Assembly: GCF_022458985.1 (NCBI RefSeq)
Contig: NC_061773.1
Coordinates: 2,362,001 to 2,426,000 of the forward strand
Direction of reading: 5' to 3'
Source of the DNA: Mugil cephalus
Taxonomy: Eukaryota > Chordata > Actinopteri > Mugiliformes > Mugilidae
Length of the DNA: 64,000 nt
The notes under the pieces are model-generated. The model saw only the letters and a list, made by a program, of their open reading frames with translations. It did no database searches and was not told where the DNA came from. Positions 12,101-23,640 of this stretch are shown piece after piece. The position numbers and the translations under genes were made by a program. Every line of letters begins with the position of its first letter. The stretch's first letter is position 1.

Positions 12101-15100
12101 AATATTCCGTCTGATCAGGTCAAATTAGACCACTGTTCCCAATCGAGGTATTTTTGTTCTGAAAACAGAAAAAAAATTTCTGCTAATGGGTCTTCCTAAG
12201 TCCTACATACTGGACCTTTAATAGGGTGCATTTAGGTCAGTTCTGATCAAACCCAAATGGCAGTGAACACATTAACAAGAGGGAACATCACAGTGCATTA
12301 GTCAGTGCGTCTAACCATCAGCGCAGATTACAGCTATCAGAGTCTGCCTTGTACATCTGTTAAATGTCCTAATTTTTGCACAAGCATAGACAGTGATCAG
12401 CTCAGTGGTGCTGTTGTCACAGCCACAACCCACAGATTCAGTAAATCTTTAATGCATCACAGCAGTGAGGCGCCCAAATTCCCTTCACAGCTGTGGGAGG
12501 TGGAGGTACCAGTGCAGTTTTTGGGATATTCTATCTGGTGATGTACATTTGCCAAGTCCCCGTTTTTCCAAAAAGTCGTAAATCTGGAGCCGTCTCTAAC
12601 TTCCACAGCTGCTTTGGAGAAAAAGAGCTGATGTCAACAATGTCTTAATGTTTCCTGCAGTTACTCACAGACGGGTTATAGTTTTCCAGTGAACATGAAC
12701 AAAGCTTTCTTGTCTACATGTTATGAGTAGAAGAAAATGTAAAAACAGCCAAATTGAAATGGACAAATCAGTCAAGTTAATACATGATCTGAAAATAAAA
12801 AACAAGGTAATGAAACTTAATGAGTTAATGCCTCATATTTACCTCCTCTGTGCCTCAGATAGCAGCTCATGACTGGATCAGAACTGACTGTAACTCCACC
12901 AAGTGTCAGGTCTGCCACAAGAAGATCAAGACTTTAGCGGGGAGATGCTGCATGTGGTGCCAGGAAATGGTGAGGATGGCTTGCTTTTACTTTTGTACAT
13001 ACCTGAAGAATGGACTCCTCCTCTCTGTGCTGACTGAATCTGGTTTCTTTTTAAAGCGTCATGACGAGTGTCTTTTCTCTGGCATATCGACCTGCGAGTG
13101 TGGACCACTGAAAGATCATATACTACCTCCATGGGCCATCTATGCCGTCTCAAAGGTAAAATTCCTTTAAATAATGGCATGAATGCAGCCACAGTGGACA
13201 TAGATATTTAGGACTATCATTGGTTGTTTTTTGTTTTGTTTTTTTATTTCCTGTAGGAGGAGGACTCCAGCCTGTTGAATGTCACTCCGGATGGCCACAT
13301 CCTGCAGGTTTATCATTCATTCCTTCATACTTTCAAGATGTCACTTTCAAGTTGTCTGTCTAGTTACCATTGCTTCAAGGAGAATGTTATTTTTGGGGGG
13401 AGATTTCCATATTCAAAGGTATAGTGCAGGACATTTTCCAAGCAATGGACATTCATTACATACAATTGTCAAATAAGTTCACATAATGATGATTAAGCAA
13501 ATTAAATCCATCGTTTGTGGTGACATTCATGTCCCAGCACACCAACCAGCAATGGCTGGAGTGCCAGAACGTAAGAGGGGAGCGTGACGGATACAGAGCA
13601 GTATGAAGAGAAATGAGAGTTACAAATGTAGTTTGGGTTTTATGGGAATCATTGTCTCTGGCAGACAGGATGAAATAAGTAGAATCTAAGGAAGGTCCTA
13701 GAAAAATTACCAATGCTACATTAAAAAAAGAGAAAGAAATTGATTATATTGGAAGGATTAGATAAAGATATTACATAAGGGTTCTCTTTGCCAATAGGGG
13801 ACTACAGACGTTCCACGTTGTACCTTCATTTTTCTTTGTGAAAGTTACAGGCTCACTTTCGATCTAAGATAGCAATAGTATTTTTTTAGTGCAAGACAGG
13901 ATGCAAATCTGTATCACTGACAGGGTGCATGATGATCACGTACTCATTAAACATGCTCACCTCCATATACACTTACTGGACACTTTTAGGTACACCTTGC
14001 TAGTAAAGGGTTGGACCCCCTTTTGCCTTCAGACCTGCCTTAATTCTTCATTGTGTTGGAAACATTCCTCAGAGATTTTGGTCCATATTGACATGACAGC
14101 ATCACACAGTTGCTGCAGATTTGTCGGCTGCATATTTATGATGTGAATCTCCTGTTCCACCACATCCCAAAGGTGCTCTGTTGGATTAATATAATAATAA
14201 TGCATTGGTTTTATATTGTGCTTTTCCATTTTTAGATGCTCAAAGTGCTTACATTTGCATGGGGCAAACGTGACTGCCAATGTGCACCTACCACCATCAA
14301 CATCACTCACTATTATACACTAGGGACCTGGGGGCAAGGTGGGTTAAGTGCCTTGCCGAAGGACACGACAGACAGACTGGGGATAGGGCGGAATCGAATC
14401 ACCATCCTTTTGATTACTGGACAACTGCTCTACCTCCTGAGCTACTACATACCTAAATTTATTGAATTTCAGTCACACCATTGGCTGATTAGCTATTTGT
14501 GTTAACAAGCAATTTAATAGGTGTACCTAATAAAGTGGCCAGTGAGTGTAAAATTCACCACGCATCTGTAATAGTTACATTAATCCAAAAGTTATCTAAT
14601 TAAGTGGATCTTAATTTTTCATGTATGTCACAGTTATGTAGCAGTAGGACCCAAACACAAGACGTTAAAGGAGAGGTGGGGGTCACAAACACAACAGTTT
14701 TAATGAAAAGTTGCTCAACAGTTACAAAAGGCACAACAACTGAGAGGCAGGGTAAACCAAAAACACAAATTTAAAATACTGGTAAGGACCAAAACAAATA
14801 GGGGTAACATCACAGATGACTTGCCAAAGGACAAAGTATCAAAGGGAAATTTATATATGCACACACACAAGGGCTGATGGAATTACGAGAGACGGGTGAA
14901 ACCAATGAGGGCGTAGTATGTGGGCAAAGGGTTCCACAGGTGAGTGGAACAGGAAGACAGGAAGTAAAACTGAAATTCAACGAGAAAAATGAATAAAAAT
15001 AAATCGGGAAACAACGCCAGGAAAAAAAAAAACAACAGATTACACAAAACATTCAAAATTCAACAGCATGACAATGTATTTCTTTCAGATTGTTCCTATT

Positions 15101-18100
15101 CCAGACACCCACCCTCTGCTGGTGTTTGTAAACCCAAAAAGTGGAGGAAAGCAAGGCGAACGGTGAGGAGCACATCATTCATAGCTGTAAACACATCTAT
15201 TATGAATATTGTTGTGAACTTTGCCACGGGCTCTCAGTATAGTGGTGTCACCTCAGGTCATATGATCCATAATCAAGCGTCACATGTGAAGTATTGCTAC
15301 AAAGGAATTTGTTGAAAAAGACTGACTGTGACTCAGTACATGTGCGGGGTTATTAATGTGTCATGGACACGGACCAGTGGTTACTGTGGGAATACCCTTT
15401 AGTGCAAAAGTATTCATTATTAGCATGAAAATACCTAACATGTTTTCGTTTCCTGCGTAGAGTTCTCAGGAAGTTTCAGTACCTGCTAAACCCTCGTCAA
15501 GTCTACAATCTGTCCAATGGAGGCCCTGCTCCAGGGTACGCTACACATTTAACATTAACAGTTAAATTGAAGTCCCTGTACGTTAACATTGAGCTGGCTT
15601 TGTTTTTTTAGGCTGCACTTCTTCCGTAATCTGCGTGAGTACAGGATCTTAGTGTGTGGAGGAGACGGCACAGTTGGGTGGCTCCTGGATGCCATAGGTA
15701 TCGCATGAGTTTCAGAGATCTGATTGTGATAATCATTTCCACAGAGAGTAAATAAGATCTTATACCTGTGATTTCAGACAAAGCTGACCTCCAGGTGCAT
15801 CCTCCAGTAGCTGTGCTGCCTCTGGGCACCGGGAATGACCTGGCTCGCTGTCTGCGATGGGGAGGCGGTAAGATCATTACATATAATCAAGCATATATCA
15901 CTGGGACCTTGTGTTGGTGCCATATGATACATAGTCATACTGTTCTAATGTAAACCAATGAAAGGATATGAAGGGTCAGACTTGAAAGAAATCCTGAAGG
16001 AGATTGAAGCTAGCGAATTGGTTCACATGGACCGCTGGAGCATTCAGGTGATACCGGATGACCCTCAAGAGGCAGGAGACCCCGTGCCCTACGAGATCAT
16101 TAATAACTACTTCTCTATTGGAGTGGTGAGTCACTAACTTAGCAGGAAGGGAAACTTACATCACAGATGGTTATTGGCTAACAATATGTTCCCTAAAATA
16201 TGTTTTAATACGACAATGATGTATCTGTGTCCATGTGAACAGGACGCCTCCATTGCTCATCGCTTCCACTCCATGAGAGAGAAACACCCTCAGAGGTTCA
16301 ACAGCAGGTCAGAATTGCAAGACATTTTGTGAAACAGAATTTAATGTTTTTAACATAGAAAAGTGAACATCTTGTTGTTATTATCTGATGTTTCCAAGGA
16401 TGAAGAACAAACTTTTGTATTTTGAGTTTGCCACTTCAGAGACCATCTCTGCCTCCTGCAAGAAGCTGAAGGACTGTCTCACAATTGAGGTTGGAATTTC
16501 AACCAGAGTTATGGAAATGCGTCATCAAAGCTAATAATTTGTAATTAACGTTTCAATGTTTATTTGTGTGTGACACTAGTGCTGTGGGAGACCTCTGGAC
16601 CTGAGGAACATGTCTCTTGAGGGCATAGCTGTCCTCAACATACCCAGCATGCACGGAGGCTCCAATCTCTGGGGCGAATCCAAGAAGCCAGATGGCGTGC
16701 CAGTGATGGAGCATAGTGAGGTTATCACTGACCCCGAAATTCTAAAAACAACCTCACAAGGTGACACCGTGTTTTTTCTGTACTCTTCTAAATCACTTAG
16801 CATCATTATCAGCGTGCCTCACTTGTGTTTTAACGCTTCAAACTGATGTGTGACATGCTTAATGACTCCACAGACATGAGCGACAAACGTCTGGAGGTGG
16901 TGGGGCTGGAGGGAGCCATAGAGATGGGGCAGATCTACACTGGACTGAAGAACGCCGGGCACAGACTGGCACAGACCTCCCAAATAACCATCAGGTTGTG
17001 ACCTGCTACATAACAGGAACACCGAGCAATACAAAACAGGCTTAAAAATAACTACAGTAGGAACGCAGCCATCATAAACAATTTAATTCCTCCACACAGC
17101 TGGGCATAATTATCACACACTGTATGGTGATATGGTTATATTAAAGTTCACTGTCTCTCCTCCCTGTGTGCAGGACGATCAAAGCCTTGCCCATGCAGAT
17201 TGATGGGGAGCCCTGGATGCAGCCTCCTTGTACTGTAAGTGTTAATAACCAAAGTGCCAAAGTGTGAAGAGTTAAGACAGTATGTTTATGGAGGAAGAGC
17301 AATGCAGTCTTCACACCTGGCTCACTGACAGACACTTACTCTGATGTGCTGTAGAACCCATGTGTGATGCTTGAAGCCACTGAAGCGTTCAGTCTCAGCA
17401 TGGCACATTTCCTTAAACGGAGCTAAAACGAACAGAGCATAGGGGCTACAAATTAAATAACAGTAAAATACAAAAAAATCAATATGCATTTCAGAGTGGG
17501 CATTTAAAAGCAGAGATGAAGAGATGGCTAAAGGGTGCAATTACTTGTAGCAATCAACAGCACAGAAAAACACAGAATCAATACCAGAGCTGTTATTGTT
17601 ACCAGCTTTGAAACATTTTGAGCCCTCTCTGGACTTAACACGTCTATCCAAAGCTACTTATGTTTTTCAAAACACAAATTGTAAGACATTTTAAAGTTCA
17701 CTTTCTTCCTCAAGGACATAATCTAGAAGGTGAACCTACTACTGCGCAATTAATGGCGAATACAGAGTGCTTCTCCCACCTACACTTATCCACAATTCAC
17801 AGCAGTTTAATATTTAAATAAAACATAGAAAAGACTCAACATTTATTTTTTCTTTCACACCTGTGTTTCAAATGCGCTGGGCAAAATAACAGAAACATTG
17901 TTGAAACATTGACACAATGAAACATCACAAAACTAAATAACAGCAGCTTTATAACCTTCGTGAATGGAGGATTTGTTGCAGTACAATTGTATTAGACCAC
18001 TTTAGATTTTTACTAGGTGTACCTAATAAATTTTCCTGGTGGAAGCAGGTTCAGTTATCATCCGAATATGAGTTTGGTGATTTGGATTTCATTATGGGGC

Positions 18101-18427
18101 AAGTTTCAACCCATACTGAGGAACAACATCTCTGTATGCAATTGGTTAGTCCTACAACCCATCAGAGCCATTCACCTTATAAAGCCCGCCCAAATGATTT
18201 GATTGACACAAGCTTTCTGTTGCAAATATTTTGTGGGAGGGGGAAGTACAGATGGGCTTCCAGGGATACCAAATTCATTATTATTAACAATTAATTAATT
18301 TGCTAAAAGGAATTTAAATTGTGATCAAACTCTATCTATCTTTTAGATCCATATAACTCACAAGAACCAAGCTAACATGCTAATGGCCACTCCAACCAAG
18401 ACCTCCGGCTTCTTCCACCTCAAGTAG
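6131..18427 (+). CDS. dgka: Diacylglycerol kinase alpha, complete, 23 coding exons, 721 aa
   Basis: Phosphorylates diacylglycerol to phosphatidic acid at membranes. Exons: 6131-6203, 7427-7503, 7897-8041, 8428-8502, 8628-8677, 9087-9161, 9346-9462, 9597-9714, 9853-9941, 12859-12969, 13057-13155, 13257-13307, 15089-15162, 15461-15535, 15612-15697, 15778-15867, 15965-16125, 16243-16307, 16399-16489, 16580-16760, 16874-16994, 17174-17234, 18347-18427. The frame is continuous to the TAG. Domains: N-terminal RVH region (1-110); EF-hands at 130-141 ([12 protein letters not shown]) and 175-186 ([12 protein letters not shown]), all ligands present; C1a 212-261 (HX12CX2C); C1b 277-323; catalytic domain from about 361 with GGDGTVGW at 426-433 and [17 protein letters not shown]; then the accessory domain with [13 protein letters not shown]. 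This order defines type I DGKs. [18 protein letters not shown] and length near 735 aa favour alpha over beta or gamma. The donor after exon 4 (AAT|GTTGGT) is weak. The segment between KKPDG and EVITDPEIL is about 6 residues shorter than in human DGKA as recalled. Confidence 0.95.
7540..7595. repeat. Near-perfect 56-bp palindrome in dgka intron
   Basis: The left arm starts GAAATGAATAGCATTTAATA and the right arm ends with its complement, TATTAAATGCTATTCATTTC. Arms are about 26 bases with one mismatch and a loop of only a few bases, so the DNA or RNA could form a tight hairpin. It is AT-rich and begins 36 bases after the exon ending at 7503. No coding potential. Confidence 0.85.
10200..10700. 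other. dgka intron 10, left flank of the Tc1 relic
   Basis: AT-rich intronic DNA with no recognised gene. A segment near 10190-10590 (GTGTCAAGCATATGGCC through GTTTGACACCCCTGG) starts and ends with complementary GTGTCAA/TTGACAC-like motifs. It resembles the hAT-type repeats often found in fish introns, but I cannot name a family. Confidence 0.35.
10710..11969 (+). mobile_element. Degenerate Tc1/mariner element with long inverted repeats
   Basis: Long imperfect inverted repeats flank the element: 10744-10900 (CTAAAGGTGCTATTGACATG, GGTAACAACCCAAGTA, GTGTAATAATGTGAA) and 11788-11935, which gives the same words in reverse complement. The outer right end CAATACTTTACCTGCTGTA is the usual end of a fish Tc1 family that begins ACAGGTAAA..AAGTATTGAA. 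Between the arms is a plus-strand transposase relic. The left outer end is more decayed. It sits in dgka intron 10 in the same orientation as the gene. Confidence 0.88.
11050..11690 (+). pseudogene. Tc1-like transposase relic, inactivated
   Basis: Plus-strand reading gives pieces typical of Tc1 transposase: [28 protein letters not shown] (with shifts), a QQDNDPKH-like segment and a DLNPIENL segment followed by an in-frame TAG. Several stops and frame breaks remove function. Only the central and C-terminal DDE regions are recognisable; the N-terminal helix-turn-helix part is largely missing. Confidence 0.8.
13968..14550 (-). mobile_element. Deleted Tc1-like element with 30-bp TIRs, interrupted by another repeat
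   Basis: Left end TACACTTACTGGACACTTTT and right end AAGTGGCCAGTGAGTGTA are inverted copies of the well-known fish Tc1 terminus that reads CACTGGCCACTTTATTAGGTACACC. On the minus strand 14029-14190 encodes a transposase C-terminus ([35 protein letters not shown]). Most of the element is deleted, and a second dispersed repeat occupies about 14195-14455. It lies in dgka intron 13. Confidence 0.85.
14195..14455 (+). repeat. Dispersed repeat nested in the Tc1-like element
   Basis: This matches the layout of an abundant teleost repeat: TTTTATATTGTGCTTTTCC start, CTCAAAGTGCTTACA, GTGCCTTGCCGAAGGACACG, and a tail GAATCGAATCACCATCCTTT then CTCTACCTCCTGAGC. The same family seems to be represented at 4030-4200. 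Its insertion interrupts the minus-strand transposase remnant just upstream of NPTEHLW. Confidence 0.7.
14630..15050. repeat. Probable dispersed repeat fragment in dgka intron 13
   Basis: Words such as CAAACACAAGACG, CAACAGTTTTAATGAAAAG, CACAGGTGAGTGGAACAGG and GACAGGAAGTAAAACTG recall a common fish DNA-transposon-derived repeat whose end reads as a string of CACAGG/ACAGGAAGTG words. No terminal repeats could be fixed, so this is tentative. Confidence 0.35.
18012..18040. repeat. Solo Tc1-like terminal repeat relic
   Basis: TAGGTGTACCTAATAAA in dgka intron 22 (17235-18346) matches the inner terminal sequence of the 13968-14550 element. No partner end was seen nearby. Confidence 0.5.
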
Positions 18428-18720
18428 AGAAACCACCTCATCCTCCAGTCTTCTGCTGAGGGCGACTGCACACCACAATGGATAAAAAGAAAATGCGCTA
18501 TGCTGAATGTGCTTTATTGTTTAGTTTTTAATGTGTCTGTCCTCTGCACTTAATCACTGTTGGTTTCGTTTTAAATTATTGCTTGCAGTAGATTCTGCAA
18601 TCTGCTTTGCAGAATCAAATGTGCAAATATTATTCCTTTGATTGTTGCTATTGTGTGCCAACTAAAATGTAATGCTTACGTTTTTGTGAATAAAAGAGCA
18701 GAGCATGTTGTGTGTCTACA
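18428..18720 (+). terminator. dgka: dgka 3' UTR with poly(A) signal
   Basis: The dgka stop codon is at 18425-18427. The first canonical AATAAA downstream is at 18689-18694 (GTGAATAAAAGAGC), followed by a TG-rich run (ATGTTGTGTGTCTAC) that fits a downstream GU element. A 3' UTR of about 290 bases is therefore likely. Confidence 0.7.
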
Positions 18721-21640
18721 GTATATGGATAAAGAACGTATATAACTGTGCTTTACTTGTGAGTATTGTTTCAATGGTAAATCATATTCATAATAGAGTT
18801 AGATGTGTTAGATGTGTTCAATCTGCAGGAGCTCTCTTTGATCAGCAACACGATCCTACCCGTTAGTTCACTTTCACTGCCAATGTTTATCCAGTTGAAA
18901 GAAAATTGTTAATGACAGTCACTGTTTTTTGTGTGTGTTTTTTTACCGTTACTGAAATAGGTGTGGAGTGAATGTGACTGAATGTGGTTCTAGTTGAGAC
19001 CTGAAAGTGCTGTGGAGAGTGAGGCTCTAAGTAGCTCTCCTAAATTTACCAAATTTAGTAAACCCAAGTTTAGTTACAGTTATCCTGTAACTTTGGCTAT
19101 TTACTGTAATGTTTGCATCAATGTAGTGAACGTTTAAAACTGCCACAAAACACACAGACATCTACCTGTACATTACTGTCATGCTAAAATGTGGTGAAAG
19201 GTAAAAAAAACTGATATTATTTAAATGATATGCATAATGTGTCTTCAGCTACCGCGAATAGGTCTTGTGTTGGATTTATAGTGTACTTGTGTACATATGT
19301 AACACGCTTGTATGCTCATTTACTGTCTTGTCTTAATGTAAAATTGTGTGATTCTTTTTCTGTGAAGCACGTTGAAGGGATGTGTTTAAAGGACATAGTC
19401 TTAAATCCTCTAATGAAATCCGGCTGCCTCATGGTCATTGAATTTATCTGTCTTTCTATTTTGTCTCTTGCAGCTAAATATGAATATGTTAGATTTAGAC
19501 ACAATGAGGAGCTGCTACGATGGTAACTACACAATTTAGAGTTAAAACAGCAGCATGCTGTCCAACAATTTACAGAATAAATTACATCCTTATTTTACTT
19601 TATATTTACAACTGAGAATACAGTACAGAGGATGCACAGCAGTAACAAACAGTCTACTATATAAACAAAAATGCATTTGCTTTATAAAAGACAATTTCAA
19701 GTTATGTGTTTATCTGTCTTTAAGAATAAACTGTCAAATAAACATCAGTGTGCTGACTTGCGTATTAATATATCAATGAAAAGGTGTATCAGAAGAAGTA
19801 CCTTGCATGCGACCCGCTTACTGAAGTAGTCAAATCTTAAGTTTCTGGAAACTCCCTGACACTAAAAAATGTCTGCCTGTGGTGAGACAGGCTTTGCATC
19901 AGTGTGGGAGGAAGAGCAGGCGGGCTAATCTAGAGGTGGTAAAGGAAATGGGTAACACCCAGGCTTCAGTGTGGCATGTGTGTGACATCTGTGTGAACTA
20001 GTGGAAGGCGTGACTGACATGTAAGATTATGGAAGATGGAGGAAAGAGCACAGGGAATAACAGTTACAATAGAAGATTGTATTTGTTCCTCCCTCTAAGC
20101 TGTTTTGGAAATGGAATAAAAAAGTATTACCTAGCTGTATTTTTATGATTGATTTGAAATGTCAGTTATTTACAGATGAACACACCCTACAAATTTTATG
20201 TAAGGTCACTGAAATCGTATCATTTTTGCTATCTTGTCTATTAGAAGTCAGTAAAAACAAAAGAAGCAGCAGAGTAGCAGTATTGCAAAATGAAAAAGGA
20301 ATTGCCCTTAGTTGTTTTCCACCATTACTAAACAATGAAGCATCACTGCAGCCTCATCAGCTTCTACTCAGATTGAAAAAAAATCTGTTTTTAGTTAGTG
20401 AAGTGTAAACAGCTCAGAATCACTGCACTGACACGTGGATCTACATGCCACTGCAGAAGCACATAAAAATCTATTTAAACAATATGCAGATCTACATTGT
20501 ACTATACTTTATATTAACCAAGCTTATGAAATGAGGTGTTCAGGAGGATAACATTTAACTAAAGGTTACTACAAGCAGTTAAGTAGGGGGGAGAGGGATT
20601 CTTCACTATTTAAATACACTCAATATTTGCTAATTGCATGTTGCATGCATGCCATTTCGTCCGTCTCCCTAATGTATGGTCTAATGTGAAAGAGAGCAAA
20701 ATGTGTCTGAGTGGTGTGTTACTATATTCATACTCAACACATTGCCAAGCTCAAACCCTTCTAATTACCTCTAATAACTTCAGGAACCTCTAGGCAGTCA
20801 TATTAGGTGGAGGTTCTTCTCGGTCTCAGCTGCTCCTTGTGCCAAATGATCCCTCTCACTTTCTTCACACAAGCCAGATCACACCCAGACATCCCTTGTG
20901 AGGGTTCAAGTGTTAGTGTGTGTTGTCTTTTCTCTGGTTGTTGTGGAAAAGTTATGACATAAGCGGTATTAAGTGTTGCTCAGACTGAGGAGGACAAACA
21001 GATGTCTGCAGCTGAGGTTGTGACGTCTTAAGTGTAAATTCTCTGATGATGACTTTACAGTACTAAAATGTGTTGAGTGTTAATTGTTGTAATTGCCATA
21101 GTTTGCGGATCAAGACAAGGACATCTATTTCCTTTATATCTACTAGCATATCTCCCTTTACGTATTTGCATATTTTAAAATCAGATCTTTTTTTATTATT
21201 TTGTTTTAGGGTAAAATATTTCAAATTATTTAATAGATGTCAACAGATGTTATGGCCATGGAGTAAGACTTTTTTGTCCTGTTTGTTTTCAGAGATGAGA
21301 CAAAAGCACAAGTTATGAAGGCATGACTCATAATAACAGCAGTACTTAATTCTAATGTGCTTATTTATTTTATTTTATTTTTGCGTGTTATATAAGATGT
21401 TCTGCTTTCATAAGCATCTTGCATATGTCCTGTATGCAAATAAAAGTATAAAATAAGAATATAGTTAATATATAATCAGAAATTACTTAGAGTTGTAATG
21501 TTAAGAGGAACCTTTTGTTAAAGATTTGGGTTGAGAGCTGTCAAGGTTGGCAATTAGTATCCATTATGGGAACAGAAGATGAAAAAAAAAGGTGTACTTT
21601 TGGAAAAGAAAAAAAAACAATCCTCCAGGTGTTTCCCGGT
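18720..21640. other. Intergenic region between dgka and nr4a1
   Basis: No convincing coding ORF. Two less AT-rich stretches stand out: 19840-20070 (GGTGAGACAGGCTTTGCATC, GGCATGTGTGTGACATC) and 20780-20920 (AGGTGGAGGTTCTTCTCGG, CACACCCAGACATCCC). They are possible upstream regulatory DNA for nr4a1, but this rests only on base composition and position. Confidence 0.4.
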
Positions 21641-21749
21641 CTGGCACATGATAAGCCACCCCAGTGCTGTAAACGTGTATAATATCTACATTTCCAGTCA
21701 TAAAACAGCTCCAGGCTGCAGTTATTTTTAGCATTTATTCATCCAGTAA

Positions 21750-22121
21750 TAGCACCACGTGAGCGCCGCTGTCGTTGTGAGTTTAAATTTAGAACGCACG
21801 TTCCCTCGGCTCTTGCGTCAATGGAATCCCTCTGCGTGCGTCACACGGAAGAACGTCTACGTCGAAAGCGAAGCTGATTGGCCGATCACCCGGAACGTTC
21901 CACCGCCCCGTTCACCATCTTTGGGCATGGACCCACCTTTTTGTCGACGCCAACAAAATAAAACAAGAGAGCATGGAGCCTCCTGCGTTGGTCTGACCCA
22001 GTGAGTGTGTGTGAGTGTGTTTGAATGAGTGTGTGTGCTGACAGGGGTGACATTCTGCTGGTGTTTTAACTGTTATGGACTTAATGAAAACCTTCAAATT
22101 CCGGATATTTACATGAAACAG
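21750..22121 (+). promoter_or_regulatory. nr4a1: nr4a1 promoter and 5' UTR exon
   Basis: A GC-richer block has two TGCGTCA elements (21814-21820 and 21837-21843), CRE/AP-1-like sites, plus a reverse CCAAT box (GATTGG, near 21873) and an imperfect CArG-like CCATCTTTGG (21915-21924). An AAAATAAAAC run near 21955 could act as a weak TATA. The non-coding exon ends at 22121 with CATGAAACAG|GTAAGT, and its acceptor is TTTTCAG at 23601-23607. NR4A1 is a cAMP- and growth-factor-induced immediate-early gene, which fits the CRE-like sites. Confidence 0.6.
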
Positions 22122-22998
22122 GTAAGTGAACTTGCCTGCTTGTTTCAAATTAATGCTGCTGTTAGATGTGCTTGTCCATATGCTTCTGTGTAACTACTAC
22201 TACAATTATTTGGTACATGTCAGGCAGAGCTGCTGACGCTGTGAACATTTGCAGCTGTTTACTAATTTTAATTACCTGGACTCTTGGATAGTCTCTAGTT
22301 GCATGTTATCCTATGCCTGGGTAGTCAGTCTTACAAACTGCAGCTTTTCTAAGTGTAGCAAATTGCTGTGCTCTGAAAGGTCTAGAGTTGATTTTGTCAC
22401 CAACATCTTTATGAAATATTTCTTCAATATGGAATGGTGCGATAATAAAGTAAAGAGCACACTTTTTTTGTTACAAATTGTTTTGGGCAAAATATAACAA
22501 ATACGCAAAGCTGCAAAAAGCTCACTGCAACAGTTGCAGCTACAGTTGAACATTATTACAGTATCCCTAATAAACAAGACACACTCAAATCTGATTGGAA
22601 TCTGATATAGATATGATGTTGTCAGAATATATTTTATTATTATCGAGCACATTTTCCCTGTCAGCAATAATGATATTGCCTCTGCTGGGATTTCCTGACA
22701 GTCTTACAAGTCTGTGCAAGTCCAGGCTTATGTCAGAATGTAATCAACATCTTGACTCTCTAGGTTTGACGTGTTGAACTGCACATTTTGTACAAATGGA
22801 CGAGTGTATATTTAAAGGATAGAAAAAATATGTGTTGAACACGTCTGCATAAATACTGTGTGTATGTAAGTTTAGATTTGAGTTTGGAAATGTTTTTGCA
22901 AAGAAATTCTTCGCGTGTGATGTGTTTCACTTTATATATTGAAAAAAAACTTTGAAATGAAGAAGTTAGCACTCTGCCATGCATACACGCCCACCGAC

Positions 22999-23058
22999 TA
23001 ACACACACACACACACCCACACACACACACACACACCAACACACACGCACATATACAT
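22999..23058 (+). repeat. (CA)n microsatellite in nr4a1 intron 1
   Basis: Interrupted CA-dinucleotide run, with an (AT)n run further on at 23385-23423. Confidence 0.85.
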
Positions 23059-23640
23059 AACAGGCTTTGCCACCTTTTCTGCTGGCGTTCGGCCCACAGT
23101 GAAATGCAATCTGCAACACTCCCTTGGAACAGTTGCTTTGAAAGAGGGTTGCCCTCCGCTGAAGGAGGTTTTCATAGCATTAACAGCCAGTAACATGATA
23201 TCTGACAATATCTGACTTCTCTGCTGGACCACCCTGTACATTTTCTAAACAGGATAGACTGGCAATGAAACTATAGAGAAATGGCAACGATTCAGATTCA
23301 AAGTGTGAATTTTGGCTACTGTTTGGACTGTAGAAGTGTTAGGATTAAAAATCTGATTGGTTTAACTTTCTGGCTTTTATTTTGAAATATATATATATAT
23401 ATGTGTATATGTATATATATATAATCAAACCAGTCTTACTAATTTGTGGTATAGACATTTCACAGGCGTTGCACTCCTTTGATATTGACATATCAAAGAA
23501 AATATATTTGACAAGAGCATTTTGCAGAAAATATTTTTCCTTAAGTTTCCAATGTATTATCTATAGTGTAACAGTAAAGTACATCAAACATTTGAGTTTA
23601 TTTTCAGCCGTTTCAAATGTTGCTATCCTCTGTCCTAGCG

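Noticed and set aside
23617-23640. Upstream in-frame ATG of nr4a1 ([11 protein letters not shown])
   Set aside because: NR4A proteins begin at MPC; the extension is not found in the family as recalled, so 23641 was chosen.
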